A DNA stretch of 53,958 bases from Candidatus Woesearchaeota archaeon (GTDB lineage: Archaea; Nanobdellota; Nanobdellia; Woesearchaeales; DSVV01): assembly GCA_016219865.1 (NCBI GenBank), contig JACRKF010000027.1:1-53958 (forward strand), in the 5' to 3' direction. Positions 1 to 8,129 of this stretch are shown piece by piece. The first letter of the stretch is position 1, and each line of letters begins with the position of its first letter. Below the pieces are notes generated by a model. It saw nothing but the letters and a program-made list of their open reading frames with translations, ran no database searches and was not told the DNA's origin. Both the position numbers and the translations under genes were made by a program.

Positions 1-12
1 CAATTGAGAGAA

Positions 13-100
13 GCAACTCAGTTGCCTTTGTCAATAGAACTCGATTACGAATCGAGTCTATTTGTGGGTTGAGCCGAATATTCGGCTTACCCATATTTTT
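13..100 (+). ncRNA. Three consecutive hairpins ending in a T-run; 3' end of a structured RNA or terminator
   Basis: Three hairpins follow one another. GCAAC/GTTGC lies at 13-25. ACTCGATT/AATCGAGT lies at 39-57 and is perfect. At 66-92 the palindrome AGCCGAATATTCGGCT is extended by GGGT/ACCC. The last is followed by ATATTTTT, as in an intrinsic terminator. The string ATTCGGCTTAC loosely resembles the conserved 3' region of RNase P RNA (consensus near GGCUUA), so this could be the tail of that RNA, but only about 90 nt are visible. The hairpins are seen; the RNase P identity is a weak guess. Confidence 0.35.
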
Positions 101-218
101 ATATTAGAATTAACTGGTTAATCTATTTATTGGATGAAGCCCCAATTACACAAAAGTTTATAAACAATTTATTATCCCTTGCATATTATACATATTTAGC
201 ACATGTGAGGATGATATT

Positions 219-716
219 ATGAAATTAATAAAAACAGCAGTTATTTTATTTATGTTATTATTTGTTGCAATCTCTGCAAGCTGCGCAAACAGCGCAACAG
301 AAACAACTCAAGCAACACAACCAGCTCCTGCAGCTCAACCTATTCAAACTGTAGAAGTACCGACAGCGCAAGCAGAAAAAACAACTCAGGATATTGAAGA
401 ATCTATTCCAATAAAAACAGATGAAAGTAAGAAAACAGGAGAATTAAAAGAGTTCCAAGTTTCAGCATTTCGTTATGGTTTTTCCCCAGATCCGATTGTT
501 GTAAACAAAGGAGACAAAGTAAGATTAGTAGTAAAATCTGAGGATGTTAAACATGGTTTAGCAATACCTGACTTTGGCGTAGATGCAGAAATAATTCCAG
601 GAAAAACAACAACAGTTGAATTCCTTGCAGACAAACAAGGTGAATTTACAATATTTTGCTCAGTATTCTGCGGTACAGGACATTCAACAATGAAAGGCAG
701 CATAGTTGTAAAATAA
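219..716 (+). CDS. Lipoprotein with CuA-type cupredoxin domain
   Basis: Secreted 165-aa protein. Residues 1-21 form a hydrophobic signal ending in a lipobox-like ISASC, so Cys22 is a likely lipid anchor. A low-complexity Thr/Ala/Pro/Gln linker to about residue 75 is followed by a cupredoxin fold. Its C-terminal CSVFCGTGHSTM (C147, C151, H155, M158), with H112 upstream, matches the CuA motif of cytochrome oxidase subunit II and NosZ (C-x3-C-x3-H-x2-M). It probably binds copper and carries electrons or traps copper outside the membrane. No oxidase genes are nearby. A TATA-like TTTATAAAC near 152 and GAGG at 207-210 give a short leader and a normal start. Confidence 0.85.
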   Translation: MKLIKTAVILFMLLFVAISASCANSATETTQATQPAPAAQPIQTVEVPTAQAEKTTQDIEESIPIKTDESKKTGELKEFQVSAFRYGFSPDPIVVNKGDKVRLVVKSEDVKHGLAIPDFGVDAEIIPGKTTTVEFLADKQGEFTIFCSVFCGTGHSTMKGSIVVK

Positions 717-738
717 TTCGCCTTTAGCGAATTATTTT
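714..738 (+). terminator. Intrinsic terminator after the cupredoxin gene
   Basis: TAATTCGC (714-721) pairs perfectly with GCGAATTA (727-734) across a CTTTA loop. It overlaps the stop codon and is followed by TTTTAT. Confidence 0.6.
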
Positions 739-745
739 ATAATAC

Positions 746-756
746 TTTTATATACT
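746..756 (+). promoter_or_regulatory. TATA box of a leaderless transcript
   Basis: CTTTTATATAC is centred about 28 nt before the ATG at 780, with no Shine-Dalgarno between. Transcription would begin at or next to the start codon. The same spacing recurs before 3622, 6489, 8130, 20732, 36722 and 37186. Confidence 0.55.
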
Positions 757-779
757 TCTTGATTAAATGATAAAGAATC

Positions 780-2459
780 ATGATTTATAAAACTGTTAAC
801 TCACTTAAAAAAAAGACAGCTGTCTTTTTTTTAAAGAGAAAACAAAAAAAACAAATAAAATCATCATACAAAAAAAAACTTGCTATTATTCAAATTGATG
901 GACTATCATATGATGACCTTATATATTGTATGAACAATGGCTATGCTCCATTTCTAAAAAAACTTACCATGGATAATGAACAGCAATACTTCTTAAAACA
1001 ATATCATCCTGGATTAGCAAGCACAACTCCTGTAATACAAGCTGGCATTTTCTATGGCAATAATGATATTGTTGCTGGCTTTCGTTTTGTAGATAAAGAA
1101 AAAAAGAAGGCAATAAGCTTTGGAAAACCATTAGATGCTTTTTATATAGAAAATACTTATTATAAAGACAAAAAAGGCTTATTAGCAGATTATGGCAGCA
1201 GTTATTTTAATCATTTCTCTGGCTCTGCTGAAAGATCAATGTTTACAATGTCAACATTATGGAAGCAAAACAAACTGCAAAAATTAAAACAGACAGATTT
1301 ACTGCTTATTTTTCTGGCAAATCCACTGCGTGTTGTAAAAGTGGCATATCTCGCGGCATACGAAATAATTATTGAACACCTTGAAGGAGTATGGCAGAGT
1401 ATTGTTGCGTTTTTTCGATGGAGACGAACAAGAATTCCTTTTGTCTATTCATTAGTGCGAATGAATCTCAATGTAATTTCCAGAGAATTAGCAGCGCTTG
1501 GCACAATAATTGATATGAAAAGAAACACTCCAATTATCTATACTAATTTCATTGGTTATGATGAAGTATCGCATCATCGAGGACCAAATAATAAAAGCGT
1601 TTATCGTATAATAAGAGCAATTGACAGAAACATTAAAAGAATATGGGAAAGAAAACCGGCTGAATACGAAATGATTATTCTTTCAGACCATGGACAAATA
1701 GATGCGCTCCCATTCAAATGCGCATATAAACAATCACTTGGTAATTTTATACAGCAATTAGCGCGTGTTTCTGTTTCTTGTGATGAAGAAATAGATGCAA
1801 AAGATGTTACGCTTGACTATGTAAAAAAAGACATCGAAGAAGCAAGCAAAAAAAACAAGATAGGTAAATTACTAACAATATTTGAAAGCAAAAAGCTATC
1901 AAAAGAAAAAAAGAACAAGCTTGCTGCAATCAATATTGCCACATCTTGCAATTTGGCGCAGATTTACTTTTTGATTGAGAAAAAGAAATTAACAAAAACA
2001 GATATTAATAAATATTATCCAAAGTTCATAGAAAAATTGATCAAACATCCAGGAATAGGAGCAGTATTTGGGAGAGAGAAAAATCAGTTTTTCATCTTAA
2101 CAAAAACAGGAGAAATAATATTTTCAATAAAAGGAGAAATAAAGACAAATGAAAATAATAAAAGATTAACTGAATTGCTCAATAATTATAAAATGAAGAT
2201 TTCTCAGGAAATCTTCATAAAACAGATTATAAAAATGTTAGATAAACCATTTGCAGGAGATCTCATCATAATTGGCTCAATGATTAATGACAAGAAAAAT
2301 AACAGCAAAATGATAAGCTTTGTTGACCACTTTGGCAGTCATGGAGCATTTGGAGGAAAGCAAACAAATGCATTTATCATCACAAAAGATGAGATCAAAG
2401 AAGAAATCTATGATGCTACGCAGATTCATAAAGTGATTAAGGAGAGGTATTGCAGATAA
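780..2459 (+). CDS. Alkaline-phosphatase-superfamily phosphodiesterase/phosphotransferase
   Basis: 559 aa. The basic N-terminus is followed by LAIIQIDGLSYDDL (metal Asp near residue 40), GLASTTP with a likely Thr/Ser nucleophile near 82, GYDEVSHHRGP near 260, and LSDHGQ near 300. A distal VDHFGSHGAFGG supplies further metal ligands. This order is that of type I phosphodiesterase/nucleotide pyrophosphatase and phosphoglycerol-transferase-like enzymes. The substrate cannot be told; a membrane lipid or nucleotide sugar is possible. No clear signal peptide, though a hydrophobic stretch near 180-215 could be membrane-associated. Start supported by the leaderless TATA spacing. Confidence 0.75.
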   Translation: MIYKTVNSLKKKTAVFFLKRKQKKQIKSSYKKKLAIIQIDGLSYDDLIYCMNNGYAPFLKKLTMDNEQQYFLKQYHPGLASTTPVIQAGIFYGNNDIVAGFRFVDKEKKKAISFGKPLDAFYIENTYYKDKKGLLADYGSSYFNHFSGSAERSMFTMSTLWKQNKLQKLKQTDLLLIFLANPLRVVKVAYLAAYEIIIEHLEGVWQSIVAFFRWRRTRIPFVYSLVRMNLNVISRELAALGTIIDMKRNTPIIYTNFIGYDEVSHHRGPNNKSVYRIIRAIDRNIKRIWERKPAEYEMIILSDHGQIDALPFKCAYKQSLGNFIQQLARVSVSCDEEIDAKDVTLDYVKKDIEEASKKNKIGKLLTIFESKKLSKEKKNKLAAINIATSCNLAQIYFLIEKKKLTKTDINKYYPKFIEKLIKHPGIGAVFGREKNQFFILTKTGEIIFSIKGEIKTNENNKRLTELLNNYKMKISQEIFIKQIIKMLDKPFAGDLIIIGSMINDKKNNSKMISFVDHFGSHGAFGGKQTNAFIITKDEIKEEIYDATQIHKVIKERYCR

Positions 2460-2460
2460 T

Positions 2461-3546
2461 CTAAAAACTCCTCATTCTCTCAAATTCCTTATACCTCGCA
2501 TCAATCTCTTTCAAAGTTAATCGCTTCATCCTTTCCAACGAGAAATCTTCTGCATTAAACGAAGCAATTGTTGAGCCATACACAACTGCTTTTTTTATAT
2601 TTGCAAATGACAGATTATCTGTTGCAGCTAAATATCCTATAAATCCGCCTGCAAAACAATCCCCGCAGCCAGTTGGATCTTTGATTACTTCTAATGGATA
2701 GCCAGGAGCATTAAAATGAAGCTCATTGCCATTATTATTTTGATTATGATTCTCATTGTCCGGATTGCATGGTTTTGAGAATTTTGCGGCTGTGCCGCAA
2801 AATTCTCTCGCAAATAGTAAAGCCCCATGCTCTCCTTTTTTGATGATGCAATACTGCACCCCTAATGCTAATGCTTTTTTAGCAGCCTGCGCAAGATTAA
2901 CTGTATCAAACAACATTCTTGCTTCAGCATCATTAATGACTAATACATTTACCTTTTTTATTATTTCAATCAATTTTTCTTTTGCAATCTGTATCCATAA
3001 GTTCATAGAGTCAAGCACAATAAACTTTGGATCACGCAATTGTTCAATCACCTTCAATTGCAGTTCAGGTGGATTATTTGCAAGAAGAATATATTTTGCA
3101 TCTTTATATTCCGCAGGAATATCTGCTGTAAAATCAGCTAATGAATTAAGCTCTGTCTTTAATGTATGCGCTTGATTCATATCAAATTCATATTTTCCTG
3201 ACCAACGAAAGTTCTTGCCATGTATTGTTACGCCTTGAAGATCAATATTTCTTTGGCGTAACAATTCAAAATGTTCTTTTGGAAGATCTTCGCCAGCAAT
3301 TGCAACTAAACCTATACTACTCTTATTTTCTGTAACTTTCATATTGTGCGGATTGCCTGATGAGGAGAATTCTGGGTGAATTAATTTGCTTTGCAAATTA
3401 TGGCTTTTATCATTGCAGAATTCTCCAAAGAATGAAGCAGCATAGCTTGCATATATTGCAGAGCCTCCTAAAGCATTCTTTATTTCACCAAACGGAGTAG
3501 AGATATCATCTAATCCAATGCTGCCAATAATTATCATTTGCGCCAT
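2461..3546 (-). CDS. PfkB/ribokinase-family sugar kinase with two palindrome-derived insertions
   Basis: 361 aa, roughly 60 residues longer than typical relatives. The core reads as a ribokinase-like kinase: N-terminal IGSIGLDDI, GGSAIYASYAAS, a middle RWSGKYEYD-like segment (RWSGKYEFDMNQAHT), and the C-terminal signature DPTGCGDCFAGG with the catalytic Asp. It would phosphorylate a sugar or nucleoside with ATP. The extra length sits in two segments, GEFCNDKSHN... near residue 41 and AREFCGTAAKFSKPC near 248. Each is encoded by a DNA palindrome (3364-3426 and 2777-2807). Convergent with the upstream phosphatase gene, whose stop is 1 nt away. Confidence 0.85.
   Translation of the reverse strand: MAQMIIIGSIGLDDISTPFGEIKNALGGSAIYASYAASFFGEFCNDKSHNLQSKLIHPEFSSSGNPHNMKVTENKSSIGLVAIAGEDLPKEHFELLRQRNIDLQGVTIHGKNFRWSGKYEFDMNQAHTLKTELNSLADFTADIPAEYKDAKYILLANNPPELQLKVIEQLRDPKFIVLDSMNLWIQIAKEKLIEIIKKVNVLVINDAEARMLFDTVNLAQAAKKALALGVQYCIIKKGEHGALLFAREFCGTAAKFSKPCNPDNENHNQNNNGNELHFNAPGYPLEVIKDPTGCGDCFAGGFIGYLAATDNLSFANIKKAVVYGSTIASFNAEDFSLERMKRLTLKEIDARYKEFERMRSF
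2777..2807. repeat. Palindromic repeat copy inside the PfkB gene
   Basis: GAGAATTTTGCGGC (2777-2790) is the exact reverse complement of GCCGCAAAATTCTC (2794-2807), with loop TGT. The outer arms GAGAATTTTGC are those of the dispersed spacer family. It is translated in frame, with no stop, as part of the kinase. Confidence 0.85.
3364..3426. repeat. Second composite palindrome inside the PfkB gene
   Basis: GGAGAATTCTG (3364-3374) pairs perfectly with CAGAATTCTCC (3416-3426). Inside lies a nested AATTTGC/GCAAATT hairpin. The encoded peptide falls where the kinase carries its first extra segment. The ends share GAGAATT with the spacer repeats, but the interior differs, so family membership is likely rather than certain. 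Confidence 0.6.
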
Positions 3547-3621
3547 ATAGTTCTAGAATTGTATTTAATTTAAAAAGTTAATCAAAAAACATTTATATGA
3601 TTTGCAATTTTTACTTTTTAC

Positions 3622-4071
3622 ATGGCATTAAAAATAATGGATAAAAACTGCTGCGATATTTATGAAAAGTTTGAAAAGAAAAATCTTCTGCTCAAAAGCT
3701 ACTATTATTGGGATGTAATTGTAAGAAACAAACAAGTTACTCTTGGTTCATGTGTGATTATCCTTAAACGCCATGTTGAAAACTTTGGACAAGTTGAACC
3801 TGATGAACTTACAGAGTTTTCTGATGCTGTCCAAGAACTAGAAAAAGCATTGAAAAACATTTTTTCATATGACAAAATTAATTATCTCATGCTGATGATG
3901 GTAGATAATCATGTCCATTTTCATGTTATTCCTCGTTATCAGAAAGAAAAAGAATTTGATAAGAACAAGTTCCAAGACAAATGCTGGCCAAAGATTTCAG
4001 ATATGCAGCCGCAAGAGATTTCTAAAGAAACAATTATAAAAATAAAAGAAAAAATACTTTCCAATTACTAA
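3622..4071 (+). CDS. HIT-family nucleotide hydrolase/transferase
   Basis: 149 aa. The complete histidine triad HVHFHVIPR is present at residues 97-105 (H97, H99, H101). The N-terminal half holds the usual substrate-binding sheet (DVIVRNKQVTLGSCVIILKRH). Members hydrolyse nucleoside phosphoramidates or dinucleoside polyphosphates. Unlike the two HIT proteins at 14565-16319 it keeps the nucleophilic middle His. A TATA box (TTTATATGA, about 3592-3600) lies about 27 nt before the ATG, so the mRNA is probably leaderless. A palindromic repeat follows directly after the stop. Confidence 0.85.
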   Translation: MALKIMDKNCCDIYEKFEKKNLLLKSYYYWDVIVRNKQVTLGSCVIILKRHVENFGQVEPDELTEFSDAVQELEKALKNIFSYDKINYLMLMMVDNHVHFHVIPRYQKEKEFDKNKFQDKCWPKISDMQPQEISKETIIKIKEKILSNY

Positions 4072-4093
4072 AGAGAATTTTGCAAAGTTTTCT
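4072..4093. repeat. Short copy of the AGAGAATTTTGCAAA palindromic repeat
   Basis: AGAGAATTTTGCAAAGTTTTCT, an imperfect 22-bp palindrome centred on TTGCAA, starts one base after the HIT stop codon. The rest of 4094-4277 is AT-rich and holds no ORF I trust. Confidence 0.7.
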
Positions 4094-4277
4094 AAACCGC
4101 AGATAATCGTCATTTTAACAAAAAGAGTGCTATTTTGGCTTATTTAATCATAATGAGCTTAAATAAATAATTATAAAGTATTAAAAAAGAGCATAAAGCT
4201 TTACACTGAATTCTTTAGAAAGTATGTTTATAAACAAGATAGACCTACTATACACATCACAAAAAGAAATAATGTTT

Positions 4278-4317
4278 AGAGAATTTTGCAAAAATAGCAA
4301 TTTTTGCAAAGTTCTCT
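4278..4317. repeat. Long copy of the AGAGAATTTTGCAAA palindromic repeat
   Basis: AGAGAATTTTGCAAAAAT (4278-4295) pairs with ATTTTTGCAAAGTTCTCT (4300-4317) with one G-T wobble and loop AGCA. It is almost identical to the copy at 33792-33830. Confidence 0.9.
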
Positions 4318-4367
4318 CTAACAAATAAAATAAATGAGGTGATAAGATTAATAAGGAGATGATAACC

Positions 4368-4475
4368 ATGAACACAACCAAAAGCATAAACAGAAGCAAT
4401 TTTTTGCTGCAGATCTTTTTGCTGCATAATACAGCATACAAAAATGCAAAGAATTATAGCATTATACTCAATTGA
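4368..4475 (+). CDS. Possible 35-aa small protein
   Basis: A 36-codon ORF beginning MNTTKSINRSNF is preceded by a strong purine-rich ribosome binding site, AAGGAGATGAT, 7-9 nt from the ATG. A second GAGGTGAT lies just upstream. Nothing in the sequence is recognisable. The binding site is the main argument; the ORF is too short to judge by composition. Minus-strand ORFs over the same DNA (4181-4490) run through the palindromic repeat and look spurious. Confidence 0.3.
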   Translation: MNTTKSINRSNFLLQIFLLHNTAYKNAKNYSIILN

Positions 4476-4539
4476 GAATGTCAAGAACAAAATGAAAGAT
4501 TAAATTAGAAAATAAGAAAGCATATGGATGGTGAGAAAA

Positions 4540-6141
4540 ATGAAATTAAAAAATATTGGTAATAAATTATTTACATTATTTGTGTTATTAGTTTTTGTTG
4601 CAGGCACAATACCTTTAGCCTTTGCAAAAGAGGATAATGAAGACAAAGATAAATTAGGATTAGGAGCAATTGCTAACGCAGAAGCTTCTGCTGAAGTAAA
4701 CACAGAATTAACAGCAGATGCAACTGATTCTCAGATTGAAACAACTGCAAAAGCAGAAGTTGCAGCTGAAACAACTGCAGATGTTGCTTCGCCATTTGAA
4801 GCAAGAGTAAAAAGATGCATTGAAAGAGTAACTAAGAATCATCCAAAAGCAGATGAAAAAAGAATTGAGAAATTCTGCAGAAAACACATTGAATTAAAGA
4901 TGAAGATCAATGAAAAAATAAGTGAAAAAAAAGAAAAATTCAAGCAAAAAATGGCTGAGAAAAATAAAAATCTTGATGAATTTCGTCTACGAGCATTAGC
5001 AAAGATGTCTGAAAATAATGAAGATATTGCAAAATTCGCAGAAAGCCTTAATGAAAAAGGATTAGATGTATATGCGCATTTGAGCGTAAAAGCAAGACAA
5101 TGGTGCAATGAGCATCCAAGAGAATGTGAAAAAAGAATAGAAAACTGGAAAATTGAAAAAGTAAAAGACAAGAAAAAAGTATTAAAAGATAAATTAGACA
5201 AGATCGAAGAAAAATATCTTAAAGCAAAAGATAACTTTGAAAAAGCTGAAAAAAATTACAAAGAACAAAGAAACCAATTTTCTGAAGTAAAAGAAAAATT
5301 AAAAACATGCAAAGAAGATAACCAGACTGAACAATGCAACCAATTAAGGCAATCAGCAATAGATAAAGCAAAAAGAATGGCGCAGCATTCAATTGAATTG
5401 TTAACTAACCATTTAGAAAAGATAAAAGAAAGAATAAATGAGAATGAAAATATTGCTGATGATGAAACAACGCAAGTATCAACAGAGATTGATGAACAGA
5501 TTAAATTACTGAGTGATATTTCTCTAAGAGTTGAAGCAGCAAAAACAAAAGATGAGATAAAATTTCTTGCAAAAAAAGTGCAAAACTTATGGAGAAAATA
5601 TAAGTTCAAAGCTGAGTCACATGCATTGCATGTAGCAAACGCTAGAATCCAGGGTGTTGTTGAACGAAGTGAAAAAGTCGAGGATAAATTTCAATGTGTA
5701 TTAAATCAGCTTGAATCAGAAGGAAAAGATACAGCTGAAATCGATGCATTGATTGAAAGATACAATGCAAAAATTGCAGATGCCAGAGAGAATTTCACAA
5801 AAGCAAAAGCTTCATTCAACAGCGCAGTTGAACTTCGAACAAGCAAAAATCTGACAGAAACTGAGATTCAAACAGTAATCAAGTTAAACAAAGAAGGAAA
5901 AGCATACACAGATGCAGCAAAAACAGCAATTAAAGACAGCCATGAGATTGTAAAACAAATAATGAAAGCTATCAAAGAAAATGGCGGAAATGTGGATAGC
6001 TGCAGTAAAAACATTGACAAAGAACAAGAAAATGAGGAAGAGCAAGAAGTTATAACAGAGAATAATGTAACACTTGATCAAGAGATAACATTAGACAACG
6101 CAAGCGCTGAGACAAATGCTGAAACATCAGCTTCTAATTAA
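4540..6141 (+). CDS. Secreted helical/coiled-coil surface protein
   Basis: I take the ATG at 4540, not 4528: GGTGAG at 4530-4535 is a proper binding site for it, and the earlier ATG overlaps that site. The 533-aa product has a signal peptide (LFTLFVLLVFVAGTIPLAFA) cut near residue 30. An Ala/Thr-rich stretch follows, then about 400 residues of Lys/Glu-rich helix with coiled-coil character and scattered Cys pairs (RCIERVTKNHP, FCRKHIE, WCNEHPRECE). It ends in an acidic Asn/Thr tail. No enzymatic motif is seen. Probably a cell-surface or envelope protein. The small lipoprotein at 6157 follows after 15 nt and is likely co-transcribed. Confidence 0.75.
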   Translation: MKLKNIGNKLFTLFVLLVFVAGTIPLAFAKEDNEDKDKLGLGAIANAEASAEVNTELTADATDSQIETTAKAEVAAETTADVASPFEARVKRCIERVTKNHPKADEKRIEKFCRKHIELKMKINEKISEKKEKFKQKMAEKNKNLDEFRLRALAKMSENNEDIAKFAESLNEKGLDVYAHLSVKARQWCNEHPRECEKRIENWKIEKVKDKKKVLKDKLDKIEEKYLKAKDNFEKAEKNYKEQRNQFSEVKEKLKTCKEDNQTEQCNQLRQSAIDKAKRMAQHSIELLTNHLEKIKERINENENIADDETTQVSTEIDEQIKLLSDISLRVEAAKTKDEIKFLAKKVQNLWRKYKFKAESHALHVANARIQGVVERSEKVEDKFQCVLNQLESEGKDTAEIDALIERYNAKIADARENFTKAKASFNSAVELRTSKNLTETEIQTVIKLNKEGKAYTDAAKTAIKDSHEIVKQIMKAIKENGGNVDSCSKNIDKEQENEEEQEVITENNVTLDQEITLDNASAETNAETSASN

Positions 6142-6156
6142 AGCAGGTGATTGAAA

Positions 6157-6372
6157 ATGAAAAAGATTATTGCAATTAGTATAATGATGTTATTAGCAGC
6201 ATTAATTATTTCAGCCTGCGCAAAGACAACGCCTGCTGCGCCGCAGCAGCCAGCAGCAACTGCGCAAAACTCTGATATAACAACAGCGCAAGATTTGCCT
6301 GATGAAAATGAATTTTCTCAGCCATCTGTTGATAAATTAGATTCAGATTTTGATGCATTTAGCGACTGGTAA
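6157..6372 (+). CDS. Small lipoprotein
   Basis: 71 aa from the ATG at 6157; a TTG two codons earlier gives the longer track ORF, but GGTGA at 6146-6150 fits the ATG. Signal MKKIIAISIMMLLAALIISAC ends in a lipobox Cys, followed by a Pro/Ala/Gln linker and an acidic tail ending DFDAFSDW. It lies directly after the coiled-coil surface protein in a probable two-gene operon. Function unknown. Confidence 0.7.
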   Translation: MKKIIAISIMMLLAALIISACAKTTPAAPQQPAATAQNSDITTAQDLPDENEFSQPSVDKLDSDFDAFSDW

Positions 6373-6410
6373 AAAAATCTGCTTTAGCAGATTTTTTATT
6401 TTTTTTAATT
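6372..6410 (+). terminator. Intrinsic terminator
   Basis: AAAAAATCTGC / GCAGATTTTTT hairpin (6372-6397, loop TTTA) with a following ATTTTTTTT run, immediately after the lipoprotein stop. Confidence 0.75.
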
Positions 6411-6488
6411 TATTTTTCAATTATAACAAACATAGTTATGTTATTCAACAACAAGTTTTTTATACAGTAACTTATCTAGATAATTATT

Positions 6489-7766
6489 ATGAAAACAAAT
6501 ACTATTGCAAACGTAAATGAAATCCTCAAACAAATATTAAAACAATATGAAATCTCAGATAAAGACAGAAAGCAAACAAGTAAAAGAATAGATGAATTCA
6601 TAGCTCAATTAAAACAACAATTAAAAAACAAAAGAATAAATGCAAAAGTTATGCTTGGCGGCAGCGCAGCTAAATCAACTTACATTAAAAATGATTTTGA
6701 TTGCGACATATTTGTGCGATTTAATTATAATAAATACGCAAAAGAAGAACAGAATCTAAGCAAATATCTGCAAAAAGCGCTTCAAAATTATAAGTTTGCA
6801 ACAATTCATGGTTCTAGAGATTACTATCATGTAAAAATAGATGATATCAATTATGAGATAGTGCCGGTATTAGACATAAAAGATCCAAGAAAAGCAATAA
6901 ATGTGACAGATATGTCGCCATTGCATGTAGAATGGGTGAAAAAGCGCATAAATAATCATCTTAGAGATCAAATAATACTCACAAAAGTATTTTTCAAAGC
7001 AAATGATTTATATGGCGCTGAATCATATGTAAAAGCTTTTTCTGGCCATGTTGTTGACATCTTGCTGGCGCAATATAAAACATTTCTAAATCTGCTTAAA
7101 CAATCGCAAAAATGGAAATTATTTGAAGTAATTGATGTTGAGAAATATAATACTGCTCGCTGGTTAAATGAATCAAAAATTTCTCCATTAATTGTAATTG
7201 ATCCATTGCTGCCAAGCAGAAATGCCTGCGCAGCATTAAGCAAAGAAAAGTTTATTTCATTTAAAGAAATAGCCAGAAAATTCTTAGACAATCCAAATAA
7301 AGAATTTTTCACAAGAAAAACAACCACTGCAGAACAAGCAGAACAACAATTAAATAAGAATCATAAGAACAAAAATATAATCATTATTAAAGTTACTCCA
7401 TTGCATGGAAAAGAAGACATAGTTTTGACAAAAGCATTGAAAGCATTTGAATACTTAAGAAAAATCATTCTTGAAAATGATTTTTCTCTGTTTGGCTCAG
7501 GAATAGACTTTAGCAATAAGAAAGAAATACTCTATTTTTTTGTCAGTGACAAAAAAATATTAGAAGATAAAAAACTCATTAAAGGACCAGCAATCGAGTT
7601 TACAGATGGCTGCAAAGCATTTACTGCAAAACATACATCTGCATTTTTAAAAAGAAAGCAGTGGTTTGCGTATGAAAAAAGAACGTATGCAAATCTTACA
7701 CAGCTGATTAAAACAGAGTTAAATAATCAATATATTGCTGAAAGGATAAAATCTGCAGAATTGTAG
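6489..7766 (+). CDS. cca: CCA-adding tRNA nucleotidyltransferase (class I, archaeal)
   Basis: 425 aa, the usual archaeal length. It adds or repairs the CCA end of tRNAs from CTP and ATP. The catalytic head has MLGGSAAKSTYIKNDFDCDI with G57-G58-S59 and the metal Asp pair D71/D73; a third acidic residue lies in YEIVPVLDI near 123. The body and tail domains follow (KVFFKANDLYGAESYVKAFSG, then FGSGIDFSNKKEILYFFVSD). TTTTTATAC near 6457-6465 is about 27 nt before the ATG, so the mRNA is probably leaderless. Confidence 0.95.
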   Translation: MKTNTIANVNEILKQILKQYEISDKDRKQTSKRIDEFIAQLKQQLKNKRINAKVMLGGSAAKSTYIKNDFDCDIFVRFNYNKYAKEEQNLSKYLQKALQNYKFATIHGSRDYYHVKIDDINYEIVPVLDIKDPRKAINVTDMSPLHVEWVKKRINNHLRDQIILTKVFFKANDLYGAESYVKAFSGHVVDILLAQYKTFLNLLKQSQKWKLFEVIDVEKYNTARWLNESKISPLIVIDPLLPSRNACAALSKEKFISFKEIARKFLDNPNKEFFTRKTTTAEQAEQQLNKNHKNKNIIIIKVTPLHGKEDIVLTKALKAFEYLRKIILENDFSLFGSGIDFSNKKEILYFFVSDKKILEDKKLIKGPAIEFTDGCKAFTAKHTSAFLKRKQWFAYEKRTYANLTQLIKTELNNQYIAERIKSAEL

Positions 7767-7815
7767 AAGACAAAGTTGTAGAAGAGATTGTATCAATAAT
7801 AGTTAATCGCTTTGA

Positions 7816-8046
7816 TTATACATTATTCCACCGTTCATCTGCTTCATTATTCCAATCTTTCTTGAGAACATGCTCCGAAGCAAGCATTGTCATAATTGAT
7901 TCAGCATCTGGATGTTTTTCTAATCTTTCAAGCTCATCTAATTTCTTTTTAATAATTCTTCTAACATATTCACTCCATTTGATTTCAGTATGATTTCTCA
8001 TTCGTTTATATACAGAATCCTCAATTGATAAAGTTATATTTGTCAT
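7816..8046 (-). CDS. Orphan RHH antitoxin (VapB-like)
   Basis: 76 aa. N-terminal TNITLSIEDSVYKRM is a ribbon-helix-helix strand and first helix; the WSEYVRRIIKKKLDELERL helix and an acidic tail follow, as in antitoxins. No PIN or other toxin gene sits on either side: downstream only 49 nt separate it from the end of cca. A perfect 10-bp palindrome overlies its own promoter (8053-8076), so autoregulation is likely. Confidence 0.65.
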   Translation of the reverse strand: MTNITLSIEDSVYKRMRNHTEIKWSEYVRRIIKKKLDELERLEKHPDAESIMTMLASEHVLKKDWNNEADERWNNV

Positions 8047-8052
8047 AGATTA

Positions 8053-8076
8053 TATATAAGTGAGCGCACTTATATA
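8053..8076. promoter_or_regulatory. Operator-like palindrome over the RHH promoter
   Basis: TATATAAGTG / CACTTATATA, perfect 10-bp arms around AGCG. On the minus strand the TATATAA is about 27 nt from the antitoxin ATG, so the palindrome contains the TATA box. A dimeric RHH protein binding here would shut off its own gene. Confidence 0.7.
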
Positions 8077-8129
8077 AATCTTTTGAAAAATATAAACACT
8101 TTTATATTAAGAGATATGATAATAACATT

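Noticed and set aside
2756-3175. 139-aa plus-strand ORF
   Set aside because: Antisense to the PfkB kinase, which has strong motifs.
4181-4490. Minus-strand ORFs of 86 and 77 aa
   Set aside because: They run through the palindromic repeat, have no binding site, and read as translations of AT-rich spacer.
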